The notes: generated by a model not told the origin, from the sequence alone. Counted from the first letter of the stretch, positions 32,561-41,480 are shown. The stretch is DNA of 64,000 nt from Herbaspirillum robiniae (GCF_002213415.1 NZ_NJGU01000015.1:62001-126000), one strand, 5' to 3'. Numbers and translations are program-made.

Positions 32561-33649
32561 ATGTCATTCCTCACGCTGACCAACGTCAGCAAGTTCTACG
32601 GCGACACCCAGGCGGTGTCGTCCTTCAACCTGACGGTGGAGAAGGGCGAATTCATTTCCCTGCTCGGCCCCTCCGGCTGCGGCAAGACCACCACGCTGCA
32701 GATGATCGCCGGCTTCGAGCAGGTCAGCGGCGGACGCATCGAGCTGGACGGGCGCGACATCACCCACGCCCGGCCCAATACGCGCGGCCTGGGCATCGTG
32801 TTCCAGACCTATGCGCTGTTCCCGCACATGACGGTGGAGCAGAACGTGGCCTTCGGCCTGGAGATGCGCAAGTGCCCCGCCGCCGAGAAGCGCGAGCGCG
32901 TCGCCCAGGCGCTGTCGCTGGTGCACCTGGACAAACACGGCGCGCGTTATCCGCGCGAGCTCTCCGGCGGCCAGCGCCAGCGCGTGGCCCTGGCGCGCGC
33001 GCTGGTGATCGCGCCGCCGGTGCTGCTGCTGGACGAGCCCTTGTCCAACCTCGACGCCAAGCTGCGCGAAGAAATGCAGTTCGAGCTGCGCGACATCCAG
33101 CGCAAGGTCGGCACCACCACCATCATGGTCACGCACGACCAGAGCGAAGCCATGTCCATCAGCGACCGCGTGGTGGTGATGGAGTCCGGCCACATCACCC
33201 AGGTCGGCCGCCCGCTGAACGTGTACGAACATCCCGCCAACCGATTCATCTCCACCTTCGTGGGCAAGGCCAACCTGCTGGACGGCATTGTGCTGGGCGC
33301 CGCCGGCGAGCGCGCCGACGTCGACGTGGGCGGCATGCTGCTCTCGCTGGAAGAAGCCGACTCCGGCCTGCGCGCCGGCGCGCAGGTGGTGCTGGGCCTG
33401 CGTCCCGAGAAGATCCGCTGCGTCGCGCCCGGGGCCGGGCGCTGCAACGGCGAGGTGGCGCGCCGCTTCTTCCTCGGCAGCCAGTGGATGTATGAAGTCG
33501 CCACGCCGCTGGGGCGGCTGTCGGTGCTGGCCGCCAACGACGGCGCGGATGCGTTGGAGTCCGGCGCCCACATCGGCCTGGCATGGAACGACCACAGCCT
33601 GCGTCTGGTGTCGGCCTCGCGCAATGCCGCCCAAGAGGTGGCGCGGTGA
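32561..33649 (+). CDS. Polyamine-type ABC transporter ATPase (PotA/SpuF-like)
   Basis: 362-residue ABC ATPase with Walker A GPSGCGKTT near residue 36, the Q-loop, signature LSGGQRQRVALARAL near 132, Walker B LLLLDEPLSNLD near 154 and a C-terminal TOBE domain (after about residue 270). It energises the importer formed with the next two permeases and the binding protein at 38289. First gene of a tightly packed seven-gene operon; it overlaps the first permease gene by four bases (GTGA). Confidence 0.93.
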   Translation: MSFLTLTNVSKFYGDTQAVSSFNLTVEKGEFISLLGPSGCGKTTTLQMIAGFEQVSGGRIELDGRDITHARPNTRGLGIVFQTYALFPHMTVEQNVAFGLEMRKCPAAEKRERVAQALSLVHLDKHGARYPRELSGGQRQRVALARALVIAPPVLLLDEPLSNLDAKLREEMQFELRDIQRKVGTTTIMVTHDQSEAMSISDRVVVMESGHITQVGRPLNVYEHPANRFISTFVGKANLLDGIVLGAAGERADVDVGGMLLSLEEADSGLRAGAQVVLGLRPEKIRCVAPGAGRCNGEVARRFFLGSQWMYEVATPLGRLSVLAANDGADALESGAHIGLAWNDHSLRLVSASRNAAQEVAR

Positions 33650-34563
33650 GCGCGGCCGGCGCCTCGCAGGCGGCCGCGCCCGCCTTGTCCAGCGCCGCGT
33701 CTGCGGCGAGCGCATCGGCGCGCGGCCTGCCCTGGCTGATGTCGGCCCCGGCCATCCTGCTGTGCGCGGTGATGCTGCTGGTGCCGCTGCTGCTGACGGT
33801 GATCCTCTCCTTCAACGTCTACGACGCCGACGCCGGACCGCAGGCCGGCACCTTCACGCTGGAGCACTACCGCGCCGTGGTGTCCGACCCGTGGTACTAC
33901 GCGATCTTCTGGCGCACCTTCTGGATCTCCGGCCTGGTCACGCTGATCTGCATCGCGGTGGGCGCGCCCGAGGCCTACATCCTGAACCGGATGAAGAAAC
34001 CCTGGCGCTCCATCATGCTGCTGGTGGTGCTGGCGCCGCTGATGATCTCGGTGGTGGTGCGCGCCTTCGGCTGGAGCATGCTGCTGGGCCCGGAAGGCCT
34101 GGTCAACGGCGTGCTTGGCGCCTTCGGCATCGGGCCGTTGAAGATGCTCTACACCGAGACCGCGATCGTCATCGCGCTGGTGCACGTGATGCTGCCCTTC
34201 ATGGTGATCCCGGTGTGGACGTCGCTGCAGAAGATCGACCCCGGCGTGGTCAACGCCGCGCTGTCGCTGGGCGCGTCGCCCTTCACCGCGGTGCGCCGCA
34301 TCGTGCTGCCGCAGATCATGCCCGGCATCCTCTCCGGCAGTCTGATCGTGTTCGGCCTGTCGGCCAGCTCCTTCGCCATCCCGGGCCTCTTGGGCGGGCG
34401 GCGCCTCAAGATGATGGCCACGCTGATCTACGACGAATACCTGCACGAGCTGAACTGGCCGCTGGGCGCGGCCATCGCCCTGCTGCTGCTGGGCGCCAAC
34501 CTGGTCATCATGCTCGGCTGGAACCGCATGATCGAACGCCGTTACAAGAAAGCGCTGGGCTGA
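33646..34563 (+). CDS. Polyamine-type ABC permease (PotB-like)
   Basis: 305-residue inner membrane permease with six hydrophobic segments and the binding-protein-dependent EAA loop (AALSLGASPFTAVRRIVLPQ near residue 205). GTG 33646 is chosen: AAGAGG lies upstream and it overlaps the ATPase stop. The N-terminus has an Ala/Ser-rich stretch of about 25 residues before the first membrane segment. It pairs with the PotC-like permease three bases downstream. Confidence 0.92.
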   Translation: MSAAGASQAAAPALSSAASAASASARGLPWLMSAPAILLCAVMLLVPLLLTVILSFNVYDADAGPQAGTFTLEHYRAVVSDPWYYAIFWRTFWISGLVTLICIAVGAPEAYILNRMKKPWRSIMLLVVLAPLMISVVVRAFGWSMLLGPEGLVNGVLGAFGIGPLKMLYTETAIVIALVHVMLPFMVIPVWTSLQKIDPGVVNAALSLGASPFTAVRRIVLPQIMPGILSGSLIVFGLSASSFAIPGLLGGRRLKMMATLIYDEYLHELNWPLGAAIALLLLGANLVIMLGWNRMIERRYKKALG

Positions 34564-34566
34564 ACC

Positions 34567-35361
34567 ATGAACAAGAACGGACCCGTCGCCCTGCTGTTCA
34601 ACGCGCTGGTGATCGGCTTCATGCTGGCGCCCATCCTGGTGGTCTGCGTGATCGCCTTCACCCCGGAGAACACGCTCACCATCCACGGCCCCGAGCTCTC
34701 GCTGCGCTGGTTCAAGGCGGTGTTCGAATATCCCGACTTCGTCAGCTCGTTCTGGAACAGCCTGTGGCTGGGCCTGGCCGCGGCCACCATCGCCACCGTG
34801 CTGGCGGTGCCGGCCGGCATGGCGCTGGTGCGCTATCCCAACCGCTGGTCGGGCTGGCTGCAGGGTTTGTTCCTGTCGCCGCTGATCATCCCGCACCTGG
34901 TGCTGGGCGTGGCGCTGTTGCGCCTGTTCACGCTGGTGGGCGGCGCCGGCAGTTTCGGCTGGCTGATCCTGGCGCATGCGCTGGTAGTCACGCCCTACAC
35001 GATGCGCCTGGTGATGTCGGCGCTGGTCGGCTTCGACCGCAGCGCCGAACACGCGGCCCTGTCGTTGGGCGCGTCGCGCGCGACGGTATTTCTGCGCATC
35101 ACGCTGCCGATGATCCTGCCCGGCATCACCGGCGGCTGGCTGCTGGCCTTCATCAACAGCTTCGACGAAGTCACCATGTCCATCTTCGTCACCTCGCCTT
35201 CGACGGTGACGCTGCCGGTGCGCATGTACATGTACGCCACCGAGTCGATCGACCCGATGATGGCCGCGGTCTCGGCGCTGATGGTGGCGGTGACGGCGGG
35301 CGCGATGGTGATCCTTGACCGCGTCTACGGACTGGATCGCGTGCTGGTGGGGCGCTCATGA
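34567..35361 (+). CDS. Polyamine-type ABC permease (PotC-like)
   Basis: 264-residue permease with six hydrophobic segments and the EAA loop AALSLGASRATVFLRITLP near residue 161. Second membrane subunit of the importer. Its stop overlaps the start of the small 2Fe-2S gene (ATGA), coupling transport to the oxidase subunits. Confidence 0.92.
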   Translation: MNKNGPVALLFNALVIGFMLAPILVVCVIAFTPENTLTIHGPELSLRWFKAVFEYPDFVSSFWNSLWLGLAAATIATVLAVPAGMALVRYPNRWSGWLQGLFLSPLIIPHLVLGVALLRLFTLVGGAGSFGWLILAHALVVTPYTMRLVMSALVGFDRSAEHAALSLGASRATVFLRITLPMILPGITGGWLLAFINSFDEVTMSIFVTSPSTVTLPVRMYMYATESIDPMMAAVSALMVAVTAGAMVILDRVYGLDRVLVGRS

Positions 35362-35663
35362 ATACCCCCGCACGAGCCCAGCTGGTGCGCGTGGCCGAGC
35401 GCGAGCGCGCGCCGGTGGCCTTCACGCTGGACGGAGAGCCGGCCCTCGCGCTGGAAGGCGATACCGTGCTGACCGCGGTGCTGACCTGCGCCGGCCATCT
35501 GCGCCACAACGAATTCAGCGGCCAGCCGCGTGCGGGTTTTTGCATGATGGGCGCCTGCCAGGATTGCTGGATCGCCACCGCCGACGGCGAACGCCTGCGC
35601 GCCTGCTCCAGCTTCATCCGCGCCGGCATGCAGCTCGTCACGGGCAGCGGGGGCGCGCCATGA
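35358..35663 (+). CDS. Small [2Fe-2S] subunit of amine/opine-oxidase-like complex
   Basis: 101-residue ferredoxin-like protein. Cys62, Cys67, Cys70 and Cys83 give a C-x4-C-x2-C-x12-C cluster motif (FCMMGACQDC then RACSS). This matches the small subunit of the HcnA / opine oxidase / D-hydroxyproline dehydrogenase family, where it passes electrons between two flavoproteins. It overlaps both neighbours by four bases. Confidence 0.85.
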   Translation: MNTPARAQLVRVAERERAPVAFTLDGEPALALEGDTVLTAVLTCAGHLRHNEFSGQPRAGFCMMGACQDCWIATADGERLRACSSFIRAGMQLVTGSGGAP

Positions 35664-37120
35664 GCCGCCACGCCCCCGTGATCGTCGGCGCCGGCCCCGC
35701 AGGCGTGCGCGCGGCGCAGACGCTGGTCGCGCACGGCCTGCGACCGGTGCTGCTCGATGAGGCCCCGCGCGCCGGCGGCCAGATCTATCGCCAGCCGCCG
35801 CCGGGTTTCAGGCGCAGCAAGAAGACGCTCTACGGTTTCGAATCCGGCCGCGCGCAGGCGCTGCACGGCGCTTTCCATGCCCTGCGCGAGCAGCTCGACT
35901 ACCGCGCGCAGACCCTGGTGTGGAACGCCCAGCCCGGCCTGCTGGACCTGATGGACAACAACACCCACATCGCCGCCAGCCTGCCCTGGGACGACCTGAT
36001 CGTGGCCACCGGCGCGACCGACCGCGTGCTGCCGTTCCCCGGCTGGACCACGCCGGGCGTCTACACCCTGGGCGGGGCGCAGGTGGCTCTGAAGTTCCAG
36101 GGCTGCGCCATCGGCGGCGAGGTAGTGCTGGCCGGCAGCGGACCGCTGCTGTACCTGGTGGCCTATCAATACGCCAAGGCCGGCGCGCGCGTCGCCGCGG
36201 TGCTCGACAGCAGCAGCCTGGGCGACCGTATCGCCGCGCTGCCGGCCATGCTTGGCCAGCCGGCGCTGTTGGCCAAGGGCATGTTCTATCTGGCCTGGCT
36301 GAAGCTGCATCGCGTACCGGTGCACACCCATGCGCGCGTGCTGCGCGCGGAGGGCGAGACGCGGGTGGAGGCCTTGGTCTGGCGTCGCGAGAACATGCAC
36401 CGCGGCGGCGCGCCGGGTCCGGAGCGGCGCATCGCCTGCGACGCCGTCGGCTTCGGCTACGCGCTGCGTTCGGAAACGCAGCTGGCCGACCTCTTGAGCT
36501 GCCGCTTCGGTTTCGACGCCATGCAGCGCGCCCACTTGCCGGTGCGCGACCAGGCCGGGCGCAGCAGCGTGCCCGGCGTCTATCTGGCCGGCGACGGCGC
36601 CGGCATCATGGGAGCGGACGCGGCCGAACTGGCCGGCGAGCGCGCGGCGCTGGCCTTGCTGCAGGATCGCGGCGTGGCCGTCGATGGCGCGCGCGCAGAA
36701 GCCATCGAGCGGCAGCTGGCGCGCATCGCCGCCTTCCGGCTCGGGCTGGAGCGCGCCTTTCCGTTTCCGCTGCGCTGGGCCGCCGGCGCGCCGGATGAAC
36801 TGGTGGTGTGCCGCTGCGAAAACATCCGCGCCGGCGAGCTGCGCGCGGCGGTGCGCGACTGCGGCGCCGCCGAGATGAATCGTCTCAAGGCCCTGACCCG
36901 CGTCGGCATGGGCCGCTGCCAGGGGCGCATGTGCGGCGCGGCGGCGGCGGAGATCCTGGCGCATGCGGCGCAGGCGCCGCTGGAACAGGTCGGCCGCCTG
37001 CGCGGCCAGGCGCCGGTCAAGCCGGTGCCCATCGGCATGCTGGTGAGGCCGCAGGCCGCCGCGGCGCCGACGCACGCCGCGCTGGTGGCCGAGCCGCTGG
37101 CGCAGGGAGACGAGTCGTGA
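35660..37120 (+). CDS. FAD oxidoreductase, HcnB/OoxA-like subunit
   Basis: 486-residue flavoprotein with N-terminal Rossmann motif VIVGAGPAGVRAAQ (residues 7-20), a central NAD-like binding region (GGEVVLAGSGPLLYLVA near 150), GVYLAGDGAGIMGA near 304 and a C-terminal BFD-like [2Fe-2S] domain with CRC near 384 and GRCQGRMC near 417. This is the large subunit architecture of opine oxidases and hydrogen cyanide synthase. ATG 35660 overlaps the 2Fe-2S gene stop. Confidence 0.87.
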   Translation: MSRHAPVIVGAGPAGVRAAQTLVAHGLRPVLLDEAPRAGGQIYRQPPPGFRRSKKTLYGFESGRAQALHGAFHALREQLDYRAQTLVWNAQPGLLDLMDNNTHIAASLPWDDLIVATGATDRVLPFPGWTTPGVYTLGGAQVALKFQGCAIGGEVVLAGSGPLLYLVAYQYAKAGARVAAVLDSSSLGDRIAALPAMLGQPALLAKGMFYLAWLKLHRVPVHTHARVLRAEGETRVEALVWRRENMHRGGAPGPERRIACDAVGFGYALRSETQLADLLSCRFGFDAMQRAHLPVRDQAGRSSVPGVYLAGDGAGIMGADAAELAGERAALALLQDRGVAVDGARAEAIERQLARIAAFRLGLERAFPFPLRWAAGAPDELVVCRCENIRAGELRAAVRDCGAAEMNRLKALTRVGMGRCQGRMCGAAAAEILAHAAQAPLEQVGRLRGQAPVKPVPIGMLVRPQAAAAPTHAALVAEPLAQGDES

Positions 37121-38292
37121 AGCGCATCGCCACCGAAGTGCTGATCATCGGCGGCGGCATCGTCGGCGCCTCCGCGGCCCTGGCGCTGGCCAGGGCCGGG
37201 CGTCGCGTGACCGTGCTGGAGCGCGACCTGTGCGGATCGCGCTCCAGCGGCATCAACTACGGCGGCGTGCGCCGCCAGGGGCGCGCGGCGGTGCAGCTGC
37301 CGCTGGCGCAGCGCGCCCACGAGATCTGGTCGGGCTTGCGCGAGCTGATCGGCATCGACGGCGAATACGTGCGCAGCGGGCACTTCAAGCTGGCGCGCAG
37401 CGCCGCCGACATGCAGGCGCTGGAAGCCTATGCCGAGATGAGCCGCCCCTACGGCCTGGACATCGCGCTGATCGGCGGCGCCGCCTTGCGCGAGCAATGC
37501 CCGTGGCTGGGCGGCGCCGCAGTCGGCGGGTCGCTCTGCCCGGAAGACGGCCAGGCCAATCCGCGGCTGGTGTCGCCGGCCTTTGCGCGCGCCGCCGGGC
37601 GCGCCGGCGCACAAGTCATCGAGCGTTGCGAAGTGAAGCAGGCCGGCTTCGACGGCCGCGCCTTCGTGGCCGACGCCGAGCACGGCGGCGAGGCCTTGCA
37701 GGTGCGCGCCGAGGTCCTGATCAATTGCGCCGGCGCCTGGGCCGGCAAGCTGGCCGGCTTCTTCGGCGAAGATGCGCCGATGACCAGCGGCCACCCCAGC
37801 ATGGCGGTGACCGAACCGATCCCGCAGTTCCTGCCCTGGAGCCTGGGCGTGGAAGGCGGCTCCATCTACTGCCGCCAGGTGGCGCGCGGCAACGTGGTGC
37901 TGGGCGGCGGTCGCGGTTACGTGATCGACGACAGCCGCGCCCGCGCCTCGCACGATTCCATCCTGTCCCTGCTGCCGCAGGCGGTGGCGCTGCTGCCGGC
38001 GCTGCGCCACGTGCAGATCATCCGCACCTGGAGCGGCGTCGAAGGCTACCTGCCCGACCGCCAGCCGGTGCTGGGCCCCAGCCTGACGCAGCCTGGCCTG
38101 CTGCACGGTTTCGGTTTTTGCGGCGCCGGGTTCCAGATCGGCCCGGCCGCCGGCGAGGCCCTGGCCGAGCTGGTGCTGCACGGCCGCAGCGCCGTCGCGC
38201 TCGACGCGTTTTCGATGTCCCGTTTCGCTCCCGCCGCCTCGCTTGCTCCTGGCGCCTCATCTCTTCCCGTTCCAGAAAGGAAAATCTCATGA
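37117..38292 (+). CDS. DadA-family FAD oxidase, HcnC/OoxB-like catalytic subunit
   Basis: 391-residue flavoprotein of the D-amino-acid/sarcosine/glycine oxidase (DAO) family, probably the catalytic amine-oxidising subunit. The FAD loop LIIGGGIVGASAALALARAG lies near residue 9, SSGINYGGVRRQ near 42, and the C-terminal TWSGVEGYLPDRQPVLG and GFGFCGAGFQIGPAAG stretches are typical. GTG 37117 has AGGGAGA upstream and overlaps the preceding stop (GTGA). The substrate is probably a secondary amine or D-amino acid; the exact one is unknown. Confidence 0.87.
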   Translation: MKRIATEVLIIGGGIVGASAALALARAGRRVTVLERDLCGSRSSGINYGGVRRQGRAAVQLPLAQRAHEIWSGLRELIGIDGEYVRSGHFKLARSAADMQALEAYAEMSRPYGLDIALIGGAALREQCPWLGGAAVGGSLCPEDGQANPRLVSPAFARAAGRAGAQVIERCEVKQAGFDGRAFVADAEHGGEALQVRAEVLINCAGAWAGKLAGFFGEDAPMTSGHPSMAVTEPIPQFLPWSLGVEGGSIYCRQVARGNVVLGGGRGYVIDDSRARASHDSILSLLPQAVALLPALRHVQIIRTWSGVEGYLPDRQPVLGPSLTQPGLLHGFGFCGAGFQIGPAAGEALAELVLHGRSAVALDAFSMSRFAPAASLAPGASSLPVPERKIS

Positions 38293-39335
38293 TTCCGCTT
38301 TCACGCAGCGCCCTCATTGCCGCCGCCTGCGCCACCCTGGCCACCGGCGCCGTCCAGGCCCAGACCAAGACGCTGTACATCGGCATGAACGGCGGCAACA
38401 TGGAGAAGACCTTCACCCAGTTCGTGTTCGGTCCCTTCGAGCAGAAGCACAACGTCAAGGTGGTGGTGGTGCCGGGCGGCTCGGCCGATATCCTGGCCAA
38501 GGCCCAGGCTGCCAAGGACAAGCCGCAGATGCACGTGATGTTCCTCGACGACGGCGTGATGTACCGCGCCGTCGGCATGGGCCTGTGCGAGAAGCAAAAA
38601 CCCAATCCCAACCTGGCCGGCCTGCTGCCGGTGGCGCACATCAAGGACGACATGGCCACCGGCGTGACCATCAGCGTCACCGGCCTGGCCTACAACACCA
38701 AGGTGTTCGCCGACAAGGGCTGGGCGCCGCCGACGTCCTGGCTGGACCTGGCCGATCCCAAGTACAAGGGCAAGGTGGTGTTCCAGTCGCTGCCCTCGTC
38801 GACTTTCGGCCTGCACGCCTTCCTCGCCTTCAACCAGCTCAAGGGCGGCACCGACGCCAACGTCGAGCCCGGCTTCAAGGCCTGGCCGTCGACCATCGGT
38901 CCCAACGTGGTGGAGTACATCTCCAACTCGGCCAAGATCTCCGAGATGGCGCAGACCGGCGAAGCCGCGCTGTTCCCCTACACGCCCACGCAGTCCACCA
39001 TCCTCAAGAGCAAGGGCATCCCGGTGGAATACGTGCAGCCCAAGGAAGGCGCGGTGGTGCTGATGGTGGCCCAGTGCGTGATCGCCAACAACAGCGAGCC
39101 GCAGCTGGCGCAGGAGCTGGCCGCCTACCTGCTGTCGCCGGAGGCGCAGGCCAAGGCGCTGGAGAACGGCAGCTACAACCCGACCAACACCAAGGTGCAG
39201 GTGACGGGGGCGGCCGCGGCTGAACAGAAGCGCATGAACGAGATCGTGAAGAACTCCCGCAGCGTCGACTGGGATGAAGTCAACAAGAACCGCAGCGCCT
39301 GGAACACGCGCTGGAACCGCTCGGTGGAGCGCTGA
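38289..39335 (+). CDS. Polyamine-type ABC substrate-binding protein (PotD-like)
   Basis: 348-residue periplasmic binding protein with a signal peptide (hydrophobic core about residues 8-20, cleavage after AVQA) and the SBP type 2 fold typical of spermidine/putrescine or amino-acid-derivative uptake. ATG 38289 has AAGGAAA upstream and overlaps the oxidase stop. Finding the binding protein last, after the oxidase genes, shows that uptake and oxidation form a single operon. A strong terminator follows. Confidence 0.9.
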   Translation: MIPLSRSALIAAACATLATGAVQAQTKTLYIGMNGGNMEKTFTQFVFGPFEQKHNVKVVVVPGGSADILAKAQAAKDKPQMHVMFLDDGVMYRAVGMGLCEKQKPNPNLAGLLPVAHIKDDMATGVTISVTGLAYNTKVFADKGWAPPTSWLDLADPKYKGKVVFQSLPSSTFGLHAFLAFNQLKGGTDANVEPGFKAWPSTIGPNVVEYISNSAKISEMAQTGEAALFPYTPTQSTILKSKGIPVEYVQPKEGAVVLMVAQCVIANNSEPQLAQELAAYLLSPEAQAKALENGSYNPTNTKVQVTGAAAAEQKRMNEIVKNSRSVDWDEVNKNRSAWNTRWNRSVER

Positions 39336-39371
39336 ACAGAAACCGGTAGTAAAGCTCTCTGGTAGTCCTTG

Positions 39372-39400
39372 GGCGCCATCGCGAGATGGCGCCTTTTTTT
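39372..39400 (+). terminator. Intrinsic terminator of the ABC/oxidase operon
   Basis: Perfect 9-bp stem GGCGCCATC/GATGGCGCC with loop GCGA and seven T. It overlaps the TAA stop of the opposing hydrolase gene. Confidence 0.92.
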
Positions 39401-40208
39401 ATGCCGTATGAACGGAGAGAAAATCCGCCACCGCGCGCGCAAAGAGCTCGGGAAGCTGGTCCGGCATCGGCACCATGCCCTCGGCGATGGTGTGCAGCAC
39501 GCTGCCGTCGATGGCCGCGGCCACGCGCCCGGCATAGGGCGCGGCATGGGGATCGCTGCCGGCCTGGAGCACCAGCGTGGGCACGCTGACGAGGGAGATG
39601 CGTTGCTCCATCAGGTAGTTGCGCACCACGACGTGGCCGTGGGACGCCATCGGCCCGGCCTTGATGGCGTCGGCGATGAAGCGTTCCATCAGACCGATGT
39701 CGCCGGCCGGATAGTAGGGCTGGCGGCGGCTCCACAGTTCGGTGAGATGGGCGCCGTCGGCGCGCGCCTGCACATCGTCGATGGTGCGCTTGCCGGCGTG
39801 GGCGCTGCGCCGCGCGGCATCGTTGTAGGGACAGGAGGAGAGCACCAGCGCCTTCACCCGCGCCGGCTGCGAGGCGGCCATCTCCAGCGCGGTGACGGCG
39901 CCGGTATGGTGGCCGACCACGGCGGCGGCGTCCACGCCCAGCCCGTCCAATACCTCGAAGGCGATGGCGGCCCAGCGTTCTATGCTGTGTTCTGCGGGCG
40001 GCAGTTTGCAGGAGTCGCCGAAGCCGGCGGTGTCGATGGCGATGGCATGGAAATCGCGGCCCAGCAGCGGCAGCACATCGCGAAATTCATCCCAGGAGCG
40101 CGGCGTCTGGTGCAGCAGCAGCACGGGAAAGCCGGCGCCGGCGCTGGCTACATGGATGGGGCCGGCGCCGGTGTCGACGAAGCTGCGGCGGATGGTGGGA
40201 GCGGTCAT
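39399..40208 (-). CDS. Alpha/beta-hydrolase-fold protein with atypical active site
   Basis: 269-residue alpha/beta-hydrolase-fold protein. The oxyanion-side motif LLLHQTPRSWDEF is at residues 31-42, and the nucleophile elbow reads G99-H-H101-T-G103, so His occupies the usual Ser/Asp/Cys position. The C-terminal stretch that normally carries the catalytic His (GHMVP-like) reads EGMVPMPDQ. Either it uses other chemistry or it is not a hydrolase. ATG 40208 starts the conserved fold. It is the last gene of the minus-strand monooxygenase cluster. Confidence 0.82.
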   Translation of the reverse strand: MTAPTIRRSFVDTGAGPIHVASAGAGFPVLLLHQTPRSWDEFRDVLPLLGRDFHAIAIDTAGFGDSCKLPPAEHSIERWAAIAFEVLDGLGVDAAAVVGHHTGAVTALEMAASQPARVKALVLSSCPYNDAARRSAHAGKRTIDDVQARADGAHLTELWSRRQPYYPAGDIGLMERFIADAIKAGPMASHGHVVVRNYLMEQRISLVSVPTLVLQAGSDPHAAPYAGRVAAAIDGSVLHTIAEGMVPMPDQLPELFARAVADFLSVHTA

Positions 40209-40247
40209 GGGAAAGGGCGCAAGAGAACGATTCGAGAGCGACGCGGG

Positions 40248-40303
40248 AGCGGCAAGGGAGAGCGGCAAGGGAGAGCGGCAAGGGAGAGCGGCAAGGGAGA
40301 GCG
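40248..40303. repeat. Four tandem copies of a 13-base repeat
   Basis: AGCGGCAAGGGAG occurs at 40248-40260, 40261-40273, 40274-40286 and 40287-40299, with a fifth partial copy. All are identical. They lie in the 152-base spacer between the SnoaL-like gene and the hydrolase gene, just upstream of the hydrolase start. Copy number may vary between strains. Confidence 0.9.
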
Positions 40304-40360
40304 CCGGCCGCAGGGCGACAACGCCGCGCGGCCGGGGAGGAGGGAATGGAAGCGGCGGCG

Positions 40361-40927
40361 TCAGCCTTCCTTCATCAGCACCGAATAGCCGGGAATGCTC
40401 TCGGCCCAGCCCTTGGTCAGCGGCGCGACGAACACGTTCTCGGTGCGGGTGCGGGCGATCTTCCATTCGCCGTCGACCTTCTTGAACAGGTTGTTGAGGC
40501 GGCTGGAGCGCAGCAGCGAAGAACCGTCGCCGAAGATCCACGGCTGGCAATGTACCCATTGGCCGTCGGCGCGCGTGCAGTCGGCGTCGACGTGGATCTG
40601 CTCCGAAGTCAGGTAGTGCACGTTGAGCAGCAGCTCGGGGTCCTTCTTCTGTCCCCAGAAGGCCTGGAAATGCTTGCGGATCGCATCCTTGCCCACGGCC
40701 TGGCCGAACTGGCCTTCGTAGTAGGCGCCCACGCCTTCCCAGATGGCGTCCTCGGCATAGAGCGCGAGGATCTTCTCGATGCGCTCGGCGTCGTCGGCCA
40801 CCGGTTCGGGGCAGGGCGTGTCGCACAGGAACATGTAGCGGGCCTGGATGCGGCGGATGTCGGCTTCGGCCTCCAGCACGTCGAGGCGGCGCTTGAGCTG
40901 GAGGATCTCTTGTGAAACGTCGGTCAT
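40361..40927 (-). CDS. SnoaL-like (NTF2-fold) protein
   Basis: 188-residue cytoplasmic protein: an N-terminal helix predicted to coil (ILQLKRRLDVLEAEADIRRI), then a SnoaL_4-type NTF2 fold (ARYMFLCD through FKKVDGEWKIARTRTENVF). Such proteins serve as isomerases, hydratases, dehydratases or small non-catalytic subunits. It sits 20 bases from the flavin reductase gene, so it is probably part of the same degradative operon. The reaction cannot be assigned. Confidence 0.75.
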   Translation of the reverse strand: MTDVSQEILQLKRRLDVLEAEADIRRIQARYMFLCDTPCPEPVADDAERIEKILALYAEDAIWEGVGAYYEGQFGQAVGKDAIRKHFQAFWGQKKDPELLLNVHYLTSEQIHVDADCTRADGQWVHCQPWIFGDGSSLLRSSRLNNLFKKVDGEWKIARTRTENVFVAPLTKGWAESIPGYSVLMKEG

Positions 40928-40947
40928 GAATGCGTCCTTGTCGGGTG

Positions 40948-41475
40948 TCAGCGCGCGGCGACGGCGTGGGCCGGGCCGAGCGGGTGATACAGGCGGTTGA
41001 AATAGATCAGGCCGTTGGGCTCGCCGGCGATGGCGATGTCGAGCACGCTGCAGAAGAACACGCTGTGCGTGCCCACCTGTTCGGCACGCGCGATCTTGCA
41101 GTCGAGGCTGACGGCGGCGTCGGCCAGCACCGGCGCGCCGCTTTGCAGCGTGCCCCAGCGAGCGCGCGCATAACGTTCATCGGTGGAGAGCCCGCGCCGC
41201 CCGAAGGCGTCGGACAGGCTCTCGTGCTGCGCGCCCAGCACGTTCACGCACAGCCTGCCGTTGGCCGCCACCACGTCGTGGGCGCCGGCCGACTGGTTGA
41301 TGCAGACCAGCAGCGTGGGCGGCTCGTCGGTCACGCTGCACACCGCCGACACGGTCAGGCCGTGGCGTCCGGCGGGACCGTCGGTGGTGACGATGTTGAC
41401 CGCCGCGCCGAGCCGGCTCATGGCGTCGCGAAACGCCTGCTTCTGCGTGGGATCGGAAGGGGATGCCTGGGCCAT
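40948..41475 (-). CDS. Flavin reductase (HpaC/NtaB-like)
   Basis: 175-residue FMN/FAD reductase of the flavin_reduct family, giving reduced flavin to a partner oxygenase. Typical blocks are FRDAMSRLGAAVNIVTTDG near residue 15, GLTVSAVCSVTDEPPTLLVCI near 39 and a C-terminal LIYFNRLYHPL. ATG 41475 is five bases from the permease stop. The likely partner is the monooxygenase at 44215, in the same cluster. Confidence 0.87.
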   Translation of the reverse strand: MAQASPSDPTQKQAFRDAMSRLGAAVNIVTTDGPAGRHGLTVSAVCSVTDEPPTLLVCINQSAGAHDVVAANGRLCVNVLGAQHESLSDAFGRRGLSTDERYARARWGTLQSGAPVLADAAVSLDCKIARAEQVGTHSVFFCSVLDIAIAGEPNGLIYFNRLYHPLGPAHAVAAR

Positions 41476-41480
41476 GATCG

